NCBI GenBank assembly: GCA_964602895.1
Contig: CAZRTG010000031.1
Span: forward strand, 1-25,314
From: JAWXBM01 sp964602895
Lineage (GTDB): Bacteria; Pseudomonadota; Gammaproteobacteria; Xanthomonadales; SZUA-36
Direction: 5' to 3'
Length of the DNA stretch: 25,314 bases
Position 1 is the stretch's first letter. Each line of letters opens with the position of its first letter. Made by a program: the position numbers and the translations under genes. The notes beneath the pieces are model-generated. The model searched no databases and was not told where the DNA came from. It worked only from the letters and a program-made list of their open reading frames with translations. Of the stretch, positions 7,774 through 16,524 are shown piece after piece.

Positions 7774-8040
7774 TTAGAAACCCTGTAGCTGGGTGGTGCC
7801 GATACCGCGCTCGGAAAGCAATATGGGGATGTCGTCGATCACTGCGTAAATGACCTTGCGATCTTCAGTGATCAAAGCTTCGCGCAGCGTTTGCTCAACT
7901 TTGGTGCCGTCAATCTGATCCACTTCACCGGCCGCAATAGCCCGGTTCAGTTTTTCCAGTCGACTGCGCTCCAGGCGCGACAATGGGCTTTTGCTGACCG
8001 GGCAGCAAAGTATCTCAAGCAGTTTTCCGTCTATACTCAT
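7774..8040 (-). CDS. Trm112-like small protein (UPF0434/YcaR family)
   Basis: An 88-residue cytosolic protein. The start KLLEILCCPVSKSPL and the end VIYAVIDDIPILLSERGIG match the two conserved ends of the Trm112/YcaR family. In eukaryotes and archaea such proteins activate tRNA, rRNA and release-factor methyltransferases. The bacterial role is less clear. In E. coli YcaR the motif is CPVC, but here the second Cys is Ser (CPVS), and about 35 extra residues replace the second metal-binding hairpin. This is a variant branch that probably does not bind zinc in the usual way. It is transcribed alone, convergent with the dehydrogenase and divergent from purE. Confidence 0.8.
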   Translation of the reverse strand: MSIDGKLLEILCCPVSKSPLSRLERSRLEKLNRAIAAGEVDQIDGTKVEQTLREALITEDRKVIYAVIDDIPILLSERGIGTTQLQGF

Positions 8041-8168
8041 GGGTATCAGTCAGCCCTTGGTTCGGTGGCAGAATCCTGGCCCTATTCTACGACATTTTTT
8101 TTAACTTGACCTGCAACAGGGTATTACAGGTTCAAAACATCAATTTCGTCAACCCAGGCCTGTGCTGC

Positions 8169-8177
8169 TGTTACAAT
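8169..8177 (+). promoter_or_regulatory. Extended -10 promoter candidate for purE-purK
   Basis: TGTTACAAT is a TGN-plus-TACAAT extended -10 (hexamer 5/6). It would start transcription about 35 bases before the purE ATG. The -35 region (TCAACC, about 17 bp upstream) is poor, as expected for extended -10 promoters. I see no PurR-like palindrome in the 178-bp region upstream of purE. Confidence 0.4.
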
Positions 8178-8218
8178 AAGCCGCTTTCCCCGGCAGGGTT
8201 CCCGAGGAGGGCGAGGTA

Positions 8219-8791
8219 ATGGATCCCAAAGCAAGCAAATACGAAGAAAACAGACACGAAGAAAACGGGCACGAAGAAAACGGGCACGATTCAAAAGAAA
8301 CTATTCGGGTTGGCATCATCATGGGCTCGCGTTCCGATTGGGACACCATGCGCGCAGCAGCCGAAACACTGCAAGCTTTGGGTATTGCCTATGAAACCTG
8401 TGTGGTTTCAGCACATCGCACGCCCGATCGCATGTTTGAATATGCCGATCAGGCAGCCGCACGTGGCCTGCAGGTAATCATTGCCGGCGCCGGCGGTGCA
8501 GCGCATTTACCGGGTATGGTGGCAGCCAAAACGATAGTGCCCGTGCTGGGTGTACCGGTGCAGTCCAAGGCACTCAATGGCATGGATTCCTTATTGTCCA
8601 TCGTGCAAATGCCGGCGGGTATACCTGTAGGCACCCTGGCCATTGGTGTCGCAGGTGCGACCAATGCGGCCTTGCTGGCAGCGGCCATCATCGGCAATCA
8701 CGATTCCCGTATACGCAATGCACTGCAAGTTTTTCGTGACCAGCGTCGCGATAGCGTTTTGGCCGACGCAGATCCATCCACAGATGTCTGA
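8219..8791 (+). CDS. purE: N5-carboxyaminoimidazole ribonucleotide mutase, with repeat-bearing N-terminal extension
   Basis: Class I PurE, converting N5-CAIR (made by PurK) to CAIR in purine synthesis. The active-site motifs are intact: GSRSDW (36-41), SAHRTP with His66 equivalent to E. coli His45, and AGGAAHLPGM (91-100). The protein is 190 residues, some 20-25 longer than typical, because about 27 residues precede the core. These include EENRH, EENGH, EENGH, encoded by a 15-bp tandem repeat. No alternative start lies between this ATG and the core, and GAGGAGGGCGAGG just upstream is a strong ribosome site, so the extension is probably made. It ends with an 8-bp overlap into purK, as expected for a two-step enzyme pair. 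Confidence 0.95.
   Translation: MDPKASKYEENRHEENGHEENGHDSKETIRVGIIMGSRSDWDTMRAAAETLQALGIAYETCVVSAHRTPDRMFEYADQAAARGLQVIIAGAGGAAHLPGMVAAKTIVPVLGVPVQSKALNGMDSLLSIVQMPAGIPVGTLAIGVAGATNAALLAAAIIGNHDSRIRNALQVFRDQRRDSVLADADPSTDV
8241..8285 (+). repeat. Three 15-bp tandem repeats in the 5' end of purE
   Basis: Units start at 8241, 8256 and 8271 with consensus ACGAAGAAAACGGGC. Units 2 and 3 are identical and unit 1 differs at two bases. The period is a multiple of three, so the frame is kept. The repeat encodes the acidic/polar N-terminal extension of PurE. Confidence 0.9.
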
Positions 8792-9950
8792 ATTCGCCCC
8801 TGAAGCCGCCCCTGAAGCCACCAGTAGCATTCGTACCATTGGCATCCTCGGTGGCGGCCAGCTGGCACGCATGATGGCTTTGGCCGGCATTCCGCTGGGC
8901 CTGCAATTCCGCTTTCTGGACCCTGCAGCAGATGCCTGTGCGGGTGCATTGGGTGATTTGCTGCAGGCCGGCTTCGAAGATACTGCGGCCGCGTCGCAAT
9001 TGGGACAGTCGGTAGACGTCGCCACCTACGATTTTGAAAATGTACCGGCCGCCAGCGCTGCGGCCTTGCTGCAACACTGCGCCTTGCATCCGGGCGTAGC
9101 GCCATTACAACAATGCCAGGACCGACTGGTGGAAAAAAAGCTGTTACAGGATCTGGATATTCCCGTACCTCCCTTTGTTGCTGTGTCGTCGCGTCCGGAC
9201 TTGTTGGCGGCGGTAGAGCGGCTGGGTTTCCCCTCTGTATTGAAAACCCGCCGCCTGGGCTATGACGGCAAGGGTCAGGTCATCCTGCGCCAGCTGGAAG
9301 ACCTGGAACGTGCCTGGCAAAGGCTGGGTGATGCTGAATTGATTCTTGAGGCCTTTGTGCCTTTCGATGCCGAGTGTTCACTGGTATCGGTACGCAGCCA
9401 GGAGGGAGAAATACGATTCTGGCCATTGACCCGCAATGTGCATAAAGACGGTGTGTTGATGCTCAGCCATCCGGGCAGTCTGGGTGCCGGTTTGCAAGCC
9501 CGGGCGGAACAGATTGCACAACGCCTGCTGGCTCATTTCAACTACATCGGTGTGATGACCGTAGAATTTTTCATGGCCAATGGGCAGTTGATGGTCAACG
9601 AAATTGCTCCACGGGTACATAATTCCGGCCATTGGACCATCGATGCGGCCACTACCTCACAGTTCGAAAACCATTTGCGCGCGATTTGCGGCTTGCCGTT
9701 GGGCTCTGTAGAGCAGCAGCAGGCCTGTTTGATGTTCAACTGGACAGGCCGGATACCGGATGCCGTTGAATTGTTGTCCATCCCCGGTTTGCACTTGCAC
9801 GACTACGGCAAAGAGGCCCGCGCAGGTCGCAAACTGGGACACGCGACTCTGACGGCTGCCAGCGAGCAGCAACTGCAGCAACGCGGTAACCTGCTGGCAG
9901 CCCGGTTGGGTGGCCAATGGCCCGCACTTTTGGCGCAGCTCTGGTCCTGA
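8784..9950 (+). CDS. purK: 5-(carboxyamino)imidazole ribonucleotide synthase
   Basis: ATP-grasp enzyme that carboxylates AIR with bicarbonate to N5-CAIR, the substrate of PurE. The N-terminal dinucleotide-like fold starts at IGILGGGQLARMMALAG. The ATP-grasp core includes SVLKTRRLGYDGKGQ, ILEAFVPFDAECSL and VNEIAPRVHNSGHWT, the last supplying metal and AIR ligands. I choose the ATG at 8784, giving 388 residues. The frame stays open upstream to 8643, but that part is inside purE and has no family character. About 14 residues before the core contain two copies of a 12-bp repeat (APEA-APEA). Translation is coupled to purE by the 8-bp overlap. Confidence 0.95.
   Translation: MSEFAPEAAPEATSSIRTIGILGGGQLARMMALAGIPLGLQFRFLDPAADACAGALGDLLQAGFEDTAAASQLGQSVDVATYDFENVPAASAAALLQHCALHPGVAPLQQCQDRLVEKKLLQDLDIPVPPFVAVSSRPDLLAAVERLGFPSVLKTRRLGYDGKGQVILRQLEDLERAWQRLGDAELILEAFVPFDAECSLVSVRSQEGEIRFWPLTRNVHKDGVLMLSHPGSLGAGLQARAEQIAQRLLAHFNYIGVMTVEFFMANGQLMVNEIAPRVHNSGHWTIDAATTSQFENHLRAICGLPLGSVEQQQACLMFNWTGRIPDAVELLSIPGLHLHDYGKEARAGRKLGHATLTAASEQQLQQRGNLLAARLGGQWPALLAQLWS
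8796..8819 (+). repeat. Perfect 12-bp tandem duplication in the 5' end of purK
   Basis: GCCCCTGAAGCC occurs twice back to back (8796-8807, 8808-8819), encoding APEA-APEA in the short N-terminal extension of PurK. Confidence 0.85.
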
Positions 9951-9971
9951 CGCAGACAGAAGGAAAAACCC

Positions 9972-12875
9972 ATGTTCGTTGAATCCAATTCATTCCGGCT
10001 GTTCGTGTGGGGTCTGCTGTGTTCTGCCCTGCTTGCAGCTTGCTCCAAGCCGCCTGGCGAGCAAGCGGCGATCGTAACTGATAGCGATCAGGCCACTACG
10101 GGCATTTCAAAAGCAACCGTCGATTTTTCCATTCCCTTTGAAAAATACACGCTGGGCAATGGCCTTGAAGTGATTCTGCATCAGGATCATTCCGACCCGG
10201 TGGTGGCGGTTGCATCGATCTTTCACGTTGGTTCCAATCGGGAAGTCCCCGGGCGCACGGGTTTCGCGCACTTTTTTGAGCACATGTCCTTCAATGATTC
10301 TGAAAATGTGCCGCGGGGTGCCAATCGCAAGTACATCGAGGAACTGGGTGGCAGCCGTAACGGCGGTACCTGGAATGACGGTACGGTGTATTACGAAGTG
10401 GTGCCCACCGATGCGCTGGAGAAGATTTTCTGGATCGATTCCGACCGTATGGGCTTCATGATCAACACGGTGACGCAGGAAGCGCTGGAACGTGAAAAAC
10501 AGGTTGTCAAAAATGAAAAACGGCAGCGTGTGGACAATCAACCCTACGGCTACACCGAAGAAGTGATCCGCCGGGAACTGTACCCCGAAGGCCATCCCTA
10601 TTCATGGACCGTGATCGGTTCTTTGGATGATCTGCAGAACGCCACACTGGATGATGTCAAAGAATTTTACGAGCAATACTATGGTGCCAACAACGCCACG
10701 CTGGTGGTGGCAGGTGATTTTGATCCGGTGGTAGTAAAACCCCTGTTGAATCAGTGGTTTGGCGAAATCCGCCGGGGCCCGCAGGTAGAGCCCCTGCCGC
10801 CCATGCCGGTCACGCTTGGTACCACTGAAAAGCTGTGGTATCCGGACAAATTCGCCAGGTTGCCCGAGCTGCGGATGATTTGGCCCACCGTTGAACAATA
10901 CCACCCGGACAGCTATGCCTTGAATGTATTGGGCCAGGTTTTGTCCGGCACCAAGCGTGCGCCGTTATACCAGGTGTTGGTGGAAGAGAAAAAACTGGCA
11001 CCTGCGGTCAGTGCATCCAACAACGCAATGGAACTGGCAGGGGAATTCAGAATCCGGGTACAGGCGGTGGAAGACACGGATCTGGATGAAGTGGCCGCCG
11101 CAATCGACGAAGGTCTGGCTCGTTTTGAAGCCAATGGGTTTCCCGACTCCGAGCTGCAACGCATCAAGGCAGAACTGGAGACGGCGTTTTATCAGGGCAT
11201 CAGCGGCGTGCTCAACAAGGCTTTTCAGTTGGCTACCTACAACGAGTATGCCGGTGACCCGGCTTTTGTCAGCGAGGACATTCAACGCCTGCAGGCTGTT
11301 AGCCGTGAGGACGTCATGCGGGTATATCGCCAGTACGTGCAGGACAAACCCTATATCGAAACCAGTTGGGTGCCGCAGGACCAGCCGCAACTGGCCGTCA
11401 GCGATTCCCGCCAGGTTGAAGTGGCTGAAGAAGAGATCGTTGAAGCAGTTGCTGCCGAGCAAGTCAGTGCCGGCGAAGTGGCCGAGTATGAGCGCACGCC
11501 CACGCAATTTGATCGATCCGAACCACCATTGGGTCCGGCACCGGTGTTGCGGACTCCCGATATCACCACCCTGGAACTGAGCAACGGCATAAAGGTATTG
11601 GCCATTGCGGACCATGAAGTACCGCTGGTGAATTTCAGTCTGATTATTCCGGGTGGTGCCTGGCTGGACCAGCCAGGCCATGCCGGTGCCGCCGTAGGTG
11701 TTGCCCATATGCTGATGCAAGGTACGGTGCACAGAACCGCGGCAGAACTGGAAGAAGCCATAGGTCTGTTGGGTTCCAGTATCAGTGTCGATGCGGATCG
11801 CGAACAACTTTACCTGTCGGGCACTGCATTGGCACGCAACCTGGATCAAACGCTGGCTTTGGTGCAGGAAATCCTGCTGCAGCCACGATGGGATGAAGCT
11901 GAGTTCGAACGGCTGAAACGCCAGGCGATGGTCATGCTCACGGCGGCTGAAGCAGACCCCAATGCAGTGGCAGCGGCAGCATTCAACCGGGTGCTTTATG
12001 GCGATGACAACCCCTACGGCCGTCAGGCCATGGGCACCAGGGAAAGCGTCGAAGCCTTGAGCCTGGATGACCTGAAAGCCTGGTATGAAAAGAATCTCAA
12101 ACCCGGTGGCGCGCATCTGCAATTTGTTGGAGCGATTGATGCAGCGCAGTTGAAAAATAAATTGCAGTCTTTGGCGCGCAGCTGGCAAGGCCAGGCACCG
12201 GAATTTGCCCCATATCCTCTGAGCCCTGCACCAGCTGGCGGCAGCACCTACTTCATTGATATACCGGATTCCAAGCAATCGGTCATTCGCCTGGGCTTGC
12301 GCTCGGTCAATGCGGACGATCTGGATTGGGTGAGAACCGATTTTGCCAACGAACGTCTGGGTGCCGGCTCCAGTTCCCGGCTGACCCAATTGCTGCGGAT
12401 TGAGAAGGGCTATACCTATGGCGCTTATTCCGGCCTGGGACAATACACGCGGGCCGTGTCGCCGTTTGTAGTTATTACCAGTGTGCGTTCCAATGCCACC
12501 GGCGACTCGCTGGCCTTGATTCGTGACATGCTGACGAATTATGCCGACACGTTTACCGATGAAGATGCGGCAACCACGCGCAACCAGGTGATCAAGCGCG
12601 ATGCTCGCGCCATGGAAACACTGGGTGCCAAGCTGGGGCTGCTGGACCGCATTGCCGAACTGAACCTGCCACACGATGTGATTGCGCGAGATCAGGAAAT
12701 CCTGCTGGCCATGGACACCGCCGCGTTCCGGACAGTGATCCGCAAATACATGGCCGAGCCGGATATGGTCTGGGTGGTGGTGGGTGACGGCGCCACACAG
12801 CGCAAGGCGGTTACCGAATTTGCCGGCCAGCCGCCGATCGAGCTGGACCGGCAGGGTGCGCCTGTAAAGCACTGA
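9972..12875 (+). CDS. M16-family zinc metallopeptidase lipoprotein (insulinase-like, two-domain)
   Basis: A 967-residue peptidase anchored in the cell envelope. The signal peptide ends in lipobox LAAC (residues 21-24) and mature Cys24 is followed by Ser, which favours outer-membrane sorting. The inverted zinc motif HFFEH has His100, Glu103 (catalytic) and His104; the distal zinc ligand is probably Glu182 in VVKNEKRQ. The second half, from about 530, repeats the M16 fold without an HxxEH motif, as in pitrilysin-type enzymes where the C-terminal half is inactive but shapes the chamber. A Glu/Ala-rich linker near 480-510 separates the halves. It starts 21 bases after purK with AAGGA before the ATG, so it may be co-transcribed, though no functional link to purine synthesis is evident. 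The likely role is degradation of periplasmic peptides. Confidence 0.9.
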   Translation: MFVESNSFRLFVWGLLCSALLAACSKPPGEQAAIVTDSDQATTGISKATVDFSIPFEKYTLGNGLEVILHQDHSDPVVAVASIFHVGSNREVPGRTGFAHFFEHMSFNDSENVPRGANRKYIEELGGSRNGGTWNDGTVYYEVVPTDALEKIFWIDSDRMGFMINTVTQEALEREKQVVKNEKRQRVDNQPYGYTEEVIRRELYPEGHPYSWTVIGSLDDLQNATLDDVKEFYEQYYGANNATLVVAGDFDPVVVKPLLNQWFGEIRRGPQVEPLPPMPVTLGTTEKLWYPDKFARLPELRMIWPTVEQYHPDSYALNVLGQVLSGTKRAPLYQVLVEEKKLAPAVSASNNAMELAGEFRIRVQAVEDTDLDEVAAAIDEGLARFEANGFPDSELQRIKAELETAFYQGISGVLNKAFQLATYNEYAGDPAFVSEDIQRLQAVSREDVMRVYRQYVQDKPYIETSWVPQDQPQLAVSDSRQVEVAEEEIVEAVAAEQVSAGEVAEYERTPTQFDRSEPPLGPAPVLRTPDITTLELSNGIKVLAIADHEVPLVNFSLIIPGGAWLDQPGHAGAAVGVAHMLMQGTVHRTAAELEEAIGLLGSSISVDADREQLYLSGTALARNLDQTLALVQEILLQPRWDEAEFERLKRQAMVMLTAAEADPNAVAAAAFNRVLYGDDNPYGRQAMGTRESVEALSLDDLKAWYEKNLKPGGAHLQFVGAIDAAQLKNKLQSLARSWQGQAPEFAPYPLSPAPAGGSTYFIDIPDSKQSVIRLGLRSVNADDLDWVRTDFANERLGAGSSSRLTQLLRIEKGYTYGAYSGLGQYTRAVSPFVVITSVRSNATGDSLALIRDMLTNYADTFTDEDAATTRNQVIKRDARAMETLGAKLGLLDRIAELNLPHDVIARDQEILLAMDTAAFRTVIRKYMAEPDMVWVVVGDGATQRKAVTEFAGQPPIELDRQGAPVKH

Positions 12876-12888
12876 TTCCCGGATTGAT

Positions 12889-14058
12889 TCAGGTTTTGGT
12901 CAGTATCAATTCCGAAACCGTGTTGACGATGCTGTCGGCCTGGCTGTCATCGATGATCAACGGTGGCAGCAGGCGGATAATGGTGTCACGGGTGACATTG
13001 ATCAACAGGCCTGCTTCCAAAGCAGCCTGCTTGATTGACCCGCCATTCTGATTCAACTCTATGCCCAGCATCAGGCCTTTGCCACGGATGCTGACTACGG
13101 ATTTTTTTTCTGCCAGTTTTTGTCTGAACCCTTCCAGCATGCGCTCACCCAGTTCAGCAGCACGTTGGTTCAGGTTCTGGCTTTGCATGAAATCGAGTAC
13201 GCTACAGGCGGCACGGCAGGCGAGGGGATTGCCACCAAAGGTGGTGCCATGACGTCCCGGGCTGAGCAGGTTGGCTGCCGCACCGCGGGCCATGCAAGCG
13301 CCAATGGGAACGCCGTTGGCCAGAGCTTTGGCGCTGGTCAGAATATCCGGTAACACGCCTTCATGCTGGAAGGCATACCATTTGCCGGTGCGACAAATAC
13401 CGCTCTGGATTTCATCCAGCACCAGTAACCAGTCGTTGCGGTCGCAAATATCCCGAAGACCCTTGAGATAGCCTGCATCAGGTACCTGTATGCCGGCTTC
13501 GCCCTGTATCGGTTCAACCAGAACGGCAGCAATGTTTTTGTCCAGTGCCGCGACTTTTTCAACTGCACCCAGGTCATTGAAAGGCACACGTACAAAGCCA
13601 CTGACCAGAGGCTCAAACCCCGCCTGGGCTTTGCGACTGCCGGTAGCCGAGAGCGCTGCCAGAGTGCGGCCATGAAAACTGTTTTCCATGACGATCACGC
13701 CCGGTTTGTCTATGCCGCGTTCGTGGCCGGCCAGGCGGATTATCTTTAAAGCACATTCGATGGCTTCTGTGCCGGAATTGCAGATAAAGGATTTGTCCAT
13801 GCCCGATATTCCGGCCAGCTTTTCAGCCAGTTTCTCCTGCCAGGGTATGCGTGCCAGATTGCTGGTGTGGATCAATAGGCCCGCCTGTTCGGCGATTGCC
13901 CGGGTCACATCCGGATGTGCGTGACCCAGTCCGGTAACGCCCAAACCACTGATGGCATCAAGATATCGTTTGCCATCTTCATCAAACAGCCAGGCCCCCT
14001 CGCCATGTGTGAAAGCGACGGGCAGGCGGGCATAGGTATTCATCAGGAAATCGGACAT
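12889..14058 (-). CDS. argD: Acetylornithine/succinyldiaminopimelate aminotransferase
   Basis: PLP-dependent class III aminotransferase of arginine (and possibly lysine) biosynthesis, cytosolic. CNSGTEAIECA binds the cofactor phosphate, VLDEIQSGICRTG carries the PLP-ring Asp, and LTSAKALANGVPIGA holds the Schiff-base Lys (residue 244 from the chosen start). I place the start at the ATG at 14058 (MSDFLMNTYARLPVAF, 389 residues), which matches ArgD N-termini and has GGAAGAG upstream. A TTG 18 bases earlier is in frame but less likely. The gene converges on the M16 peptidase gene with a 13-bp gap and lies 49 bp downstream of rnt on the same strand. Distinguishing ArgD from AstC (arginine catabolism) by sequence alone is uncertain; no ast genes are near. 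Confidence 0.88.
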   Translation of the reverse strand: MSDFLMNTYARLPVAFTHGEGAWLFDEDGKRYLDAISGLGVTGLGHAHPDVTRAIAEQAGLLIHTSNLARIPWQEKLAEKLAGISGMDKSFICNSGTEAIECALKIIRLAGHERGIDKPGVIVMENSFHGRTLAALSATGSRKAQAGFEPLVSGFVRVPFNDLGAVEKVAALDKNIAAVLVEPIQGEAGIQVPDAGYLKGLRDICDRNDWLLVLDEIQSGICRTGKWYAFQHEGVLPDILTSAKALANGVPIGACMARGAAANLLSPGRHGTTFGGNPLACRAACSVLDFMQSQNLNQRAAELGERMLEGFRQKLAEKKSVVSIRGKGLMLGIELNQNGGSIKQAALEAGLLINVTRDTIIRLLPPLIIDDSQADSIVNTVSELILTKT

Positions 14059-14107
14059 AACAATCTTCTCTTCCAAAAAGGTTATTGACGCTTGGGATGG
14101 CTATTGT

Positions 14108-14713
14108 TCAGAATCCGGTGAGGATTTTCCAGCGATTTACAATCGAACAGAATAAGGCTGCGGTGCGCTCGGTATCGTAGTAGGCTGAGTGTGCTTCGGC
14201 TTCGTTCCATTCCAGCCCGGCGGATTGCACCGCCCGCGACAATACGGTCTGACCGAAAGCCAGTCCGGCCAGGGTAACCGTGTCAAAGGAACTGAAGGGA
14301 TGAAACGGACTGCGTTTGAAATCTGTGCGCTCAATCGCAGCGTTCAAAAACGACAGGTCGAAAAAGGAATTATGGCCCACCAGAATGGCGCGTTGGCAAC
14401 CGGTAGCCTTCATTTCCTTGCGTATGGGTGCGAATATCCGTCGCAGGGCTTCCTTTTCCGGCAAAGCGCCGCGTAAGGGAGAATCCAGGTTGATGCCGGT
14501 AATCTCCAGGGACTTGGGCTCGATATTGGCACCGGAGAAAGGCTCTACGTGCTCGCTTATGGTTTCGGCAATAAAAATACGACCAAAATCGTCCATACGG
14601 ATGATGCTGGCGGCAATTTCCAGCAGCGCATCGGTTTTGCAATTAAAGCCGCCCGTTTCCACATCCACCACAACGGGTAAAAAGCCTCTGAATCGATCTG
14701 CAATGCGCGGCAT
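14108..14713 (-). CDS. rnt: Ribonuclease T
   Basis: DEDDh 3'-5' exoribonuclease that trims the 3' ends of tRNA, 5S and 23S rRNA. All catalytic residues are present: Asp17 and Glu19 (VVVDVETGGF), Asp119 (GHNSFFDLSFLNAA), His175 and Asp180 (EAHSAYYDTERTA). At 201 residues the length is close to the E. coli enzyme (215). The RNase T-specific segment HPFSSFDTVTLAGLAFGQTVL separates it from DnaQ-type exonucleases. It is probably transcribed with argD downstream. It is divergent from the TraB/GumN gene across 71 bp. Confidence 0.95.
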   Translation of the reverse strand: MPRIADRFRGFLPVVVDVETGGFNCKTDALLEIAASIIRMDDFGRIFIAETISEHVEPFSGANIEPKSLEITGINLDSPLRGALPEKEALRRIFAPIRKEMKATGCQRAILVGHNSFFDLSFLNAAIERTDFKRSPFHPFSSFDTVTLAGLAFGQTVLSRAVQSAGLEWNEAEAHSAYYDTERTAALFCSIVNRWKILTGF

Positions 14714-14784
14714 AATAAATAACTCGGTTAAAAACCTGGGAAAAACCCGGGCGCTGAGGATACGTTAATGAAAAAGGAATTGCC

Positions 14785-15729
14785 ATGAAGCCTGCCACAC
14801 TCTTCGAAGCTGTCAGAAATTATGCCCGGCCTGTGCTCGGGTATATGTTGTTGGTGGCGATCACAAGCCTGGGGCTGATCGTTCCGGCCCAGGCGGAACA
14901 GAACGAAGAAGGCCAGGAGGGTATGTATTGGCGCATCAGCCAGGATGGCCGCGAAGCAGGTTATCTGCTGGGCACCATACACAGCGAAGATCCACGTGTG
15001 GTGGATTTCTCCGAACAGCTGATCGCTGAGCTGAACAGCTGCGATGTATTTGCCATGGAAATGGTACCGGATTTACCAACTCTGAAAAAACTCACAGAGT
15101 ACATGCACTATCAGGACAGTGACCGACTGCACTCTCTCCTGGGGCAACAGCGTTTTGACCGGGCCATGCAGGCCTTGAGTGCATACCAGGTACCGGCTGA
15201 ATGGAAAGCACAGATGAAAGTCTGGGCTGTGATGATGACATTGAGCGTGCCCGCGCCAGAAACAGGCTTTTTCATGGATTTGTCGCTGTCCTTGCGGGCT
15301 GCAGGCAGCGGCCTGAAAGTGATCGGCCTCGAATCTCTGGAACAGCAGTTGCAGTTCCTTGAGCAAATGCCACTGGACTACCAGATCACCCTCCTGGACC
15401 ACGCCCTGGATGATTACCAAAGGGTGAACGAGATACACAATGAGATGGTAGAGGTCTATCTGCAGAACAGCCTGGTAGCTCTGGATGAGTTGTCCCAGGA
15501 ACAGTTTGACGTACTGGACCAGGAAATTACCGATTACTTTGTGGATCTGGGCATCGTGGCGCGCAATCGTCAAATGGCTGCAAGTGCTTTGCCCCAGCTG
15601 GCAGAGAAGAAAGTGTTTATCGCGGTAGGTGCCTTACACCTGGCAGGACCCCAGGGTCTGATCAATTTGCTGCGCCAGGGTGGCTATGAATTGGCTGCTC
15701 TGCCGCTGCCTTTTGGGCCGGCTCAGTAA
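14785..15729 (+). CDS. TraB/GumN-family exported protein
   Basis: A 314-residue protein with an N-terminal signal or anchor (hydrophobic 18-34, cleavage probable after AQA near 37). The two TraB/PrgY/GumN signature motifs are present: YLLGTIHSEDPR with His66, and VGALHLAGPQGL with His285 and the following LLRQGGYEL. Eukaryotic TIKI proteins of this fold are metal-dependent peptidases. The bacterial members are mostly uncharacterised, so I assign no reaction. AAGGA is six bases before the ATG. A near-palindrome (CCTGGG-AAAAA-CCCGGG, 14735-14751) lies in the 71-bp divergent gap before it. The gene converges on the bufferin-type operon, ending 24 bp from hvfC. Whether that proximity is functional is unknown. 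Confidence 0.8.
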   Translation: MKPATLFEAVRNYARPVLGYMLLVAITSLGLIVPAQAEQNEEGQEGMYWRISQDGREAGYLLGTIHSEDPRVVDFSEQLIAELNSCDVFAMEMVPDLPTLKKLTEYMHYQDSDRLHSLLGQQRFDRAMQALSAYQVPAEWKAQMKVWAVMMTLSVPAPETGFFMDLSLSLRAAGSGLKVIGLESLEQQLQFLEQMPLDYQITLLDHALDDYQRVNEIHNEMVEVYLQNSLVALDELSQEQFDVLDQEITDYFVDLGIVARNRQMAASALPQLAEKKVFIAVGALHLAGPQGLINLLRQGGYELAALPLPFGPAQ

Positions 15730-15753
15730 TCTGCGCCTTGATCATTCTTGCAA

Positions 15754-16524
15754 TCAGGAACGTGTGCCCAGCACCACCTCTCGTTGCCACAAGTCCTGTA
15801 GTAATTGTTGGCCATGCGCCAGCACTGCGTTGCGGTCCTGGTGGCCAATCTCTTCGGCTATCGACAACAGGAGGTTTCTCCCGCTGCGATCACCGGTCTG
15901 GAGCTTCTCCAGCAGCAACCACGTGACCGGGTTGATTTCCATGAACTTCACCTGGTCTTTGCGATTGCGGTAAGCCAGCAAACGTGTCACCTCTGCAGGT
16001 GCCACTTGTGGCTGAAACTCCGGACCTATGCGGTGTACCGGGAAGGTGTAGGCTAACGGCCAGGCCAGCGGTGACACTACCGGAATTCCTTCGAGCAAAT
16101 CCCCTTGTGTGTTGCATGCCACATCACTGATTTCCTGCGTGTCCAGAGTCAGTGCCAGTTCAATCCATTCGTAGTGTGCCAACTCCAGCAGGAAAGGTGG
16201 ATCACCAGCGCGGTTAACCCGTTGCTCCTGCACATAACGCAGAAATTCCTTGGGCAGCTCAGGAAACAAAGGTGTGTGCGCGCGGTGTTCGGTATAAAAC
16301 TCCCGCACCAGTTGCTGCCAGGCGTTATCACCATAAATCTTCTTCAGTACCGGAAAATTGCTGGCCAGAATTCTGCTGATGTTATTGAAGAACAGATCCC
16401 GATAGATCTGCATGCGACGGTCTTCCACGTCTGTCGGTGCGGGCACAGCATCCGGGTTACGGATATGCGCCGCAAACGACATTTGTAGCTGCAGCAGTGG
16501 TTCAGCCTTGTTTGCGTTGGTCAT
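15754..16524 (-). CDS. DUF2063 partner protein of MNIO enzyme (HvfC/BufC-like)
   Basis: A 256-residue protein with the N-terminal DUF2063 'putative DNA-binding' domain: QMSFAAHIRNP, then RRMQIYRDLFFNNISRIL and NFPVLKKIYGDNAWQQLV over roughly residues 13-75. In characterised HvfABC and bufferin systems this protein delivers the precursor peptide to the iron enzyme, as a RiPP recognition partner, and the DNA-binding label is misleading. The C-terminal half (VAPAEVTRLLAYRNR, FMEINPVTWLLLEKLQTG) matches the second domain of this family. I choose the ATG at 16524, with AGGTG seven bases upstream, over the GTG nine bases earlier. It overlaps hvfB by 23 bp, so the two proteins are translationally coupled, consistent with a stable B-C complex. 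Confidence 0.85.
   Translation of the reverse strand: MTNANKAEPLLQLQMSFAAHIRNPDAVPAPTDVEDRRMQIYRDLFFNNISRILASNFPVLKKIYGDNAWQQLVREFYTEHRAHTPLFPELPKEFLRYVQEQRVNRAGDPPFLLELAHYEWIELALTLDTQEISDVACNTQGDLLEGIPVVSPLAWPLAYTFPVHRIGPEFQPQVAPAEVTRLLAYRNRKDQVKFMEINPVTWLLLEKLQTGDRSGRNLLLSIAEEIGHQDRNAVLAHGQQLLQDLWQREVVLGTRS

Noticed and set aside
8643..8783. An upstream extension of purK to the first possible start
   Set aside because: It lies entirely inside purE and encodes no PurK-family sequence. The ATG at 8784 gives the normal N-terminus.
10965..12872. A 635-codon open frame antisense to the M16 peptidase gene
   Set aside because: It mirrors the codon bias of the sense gene. The translation has no recognisable domain, no ribosome site and a His/Gln/Cys-rich composition typical of antisense frames.
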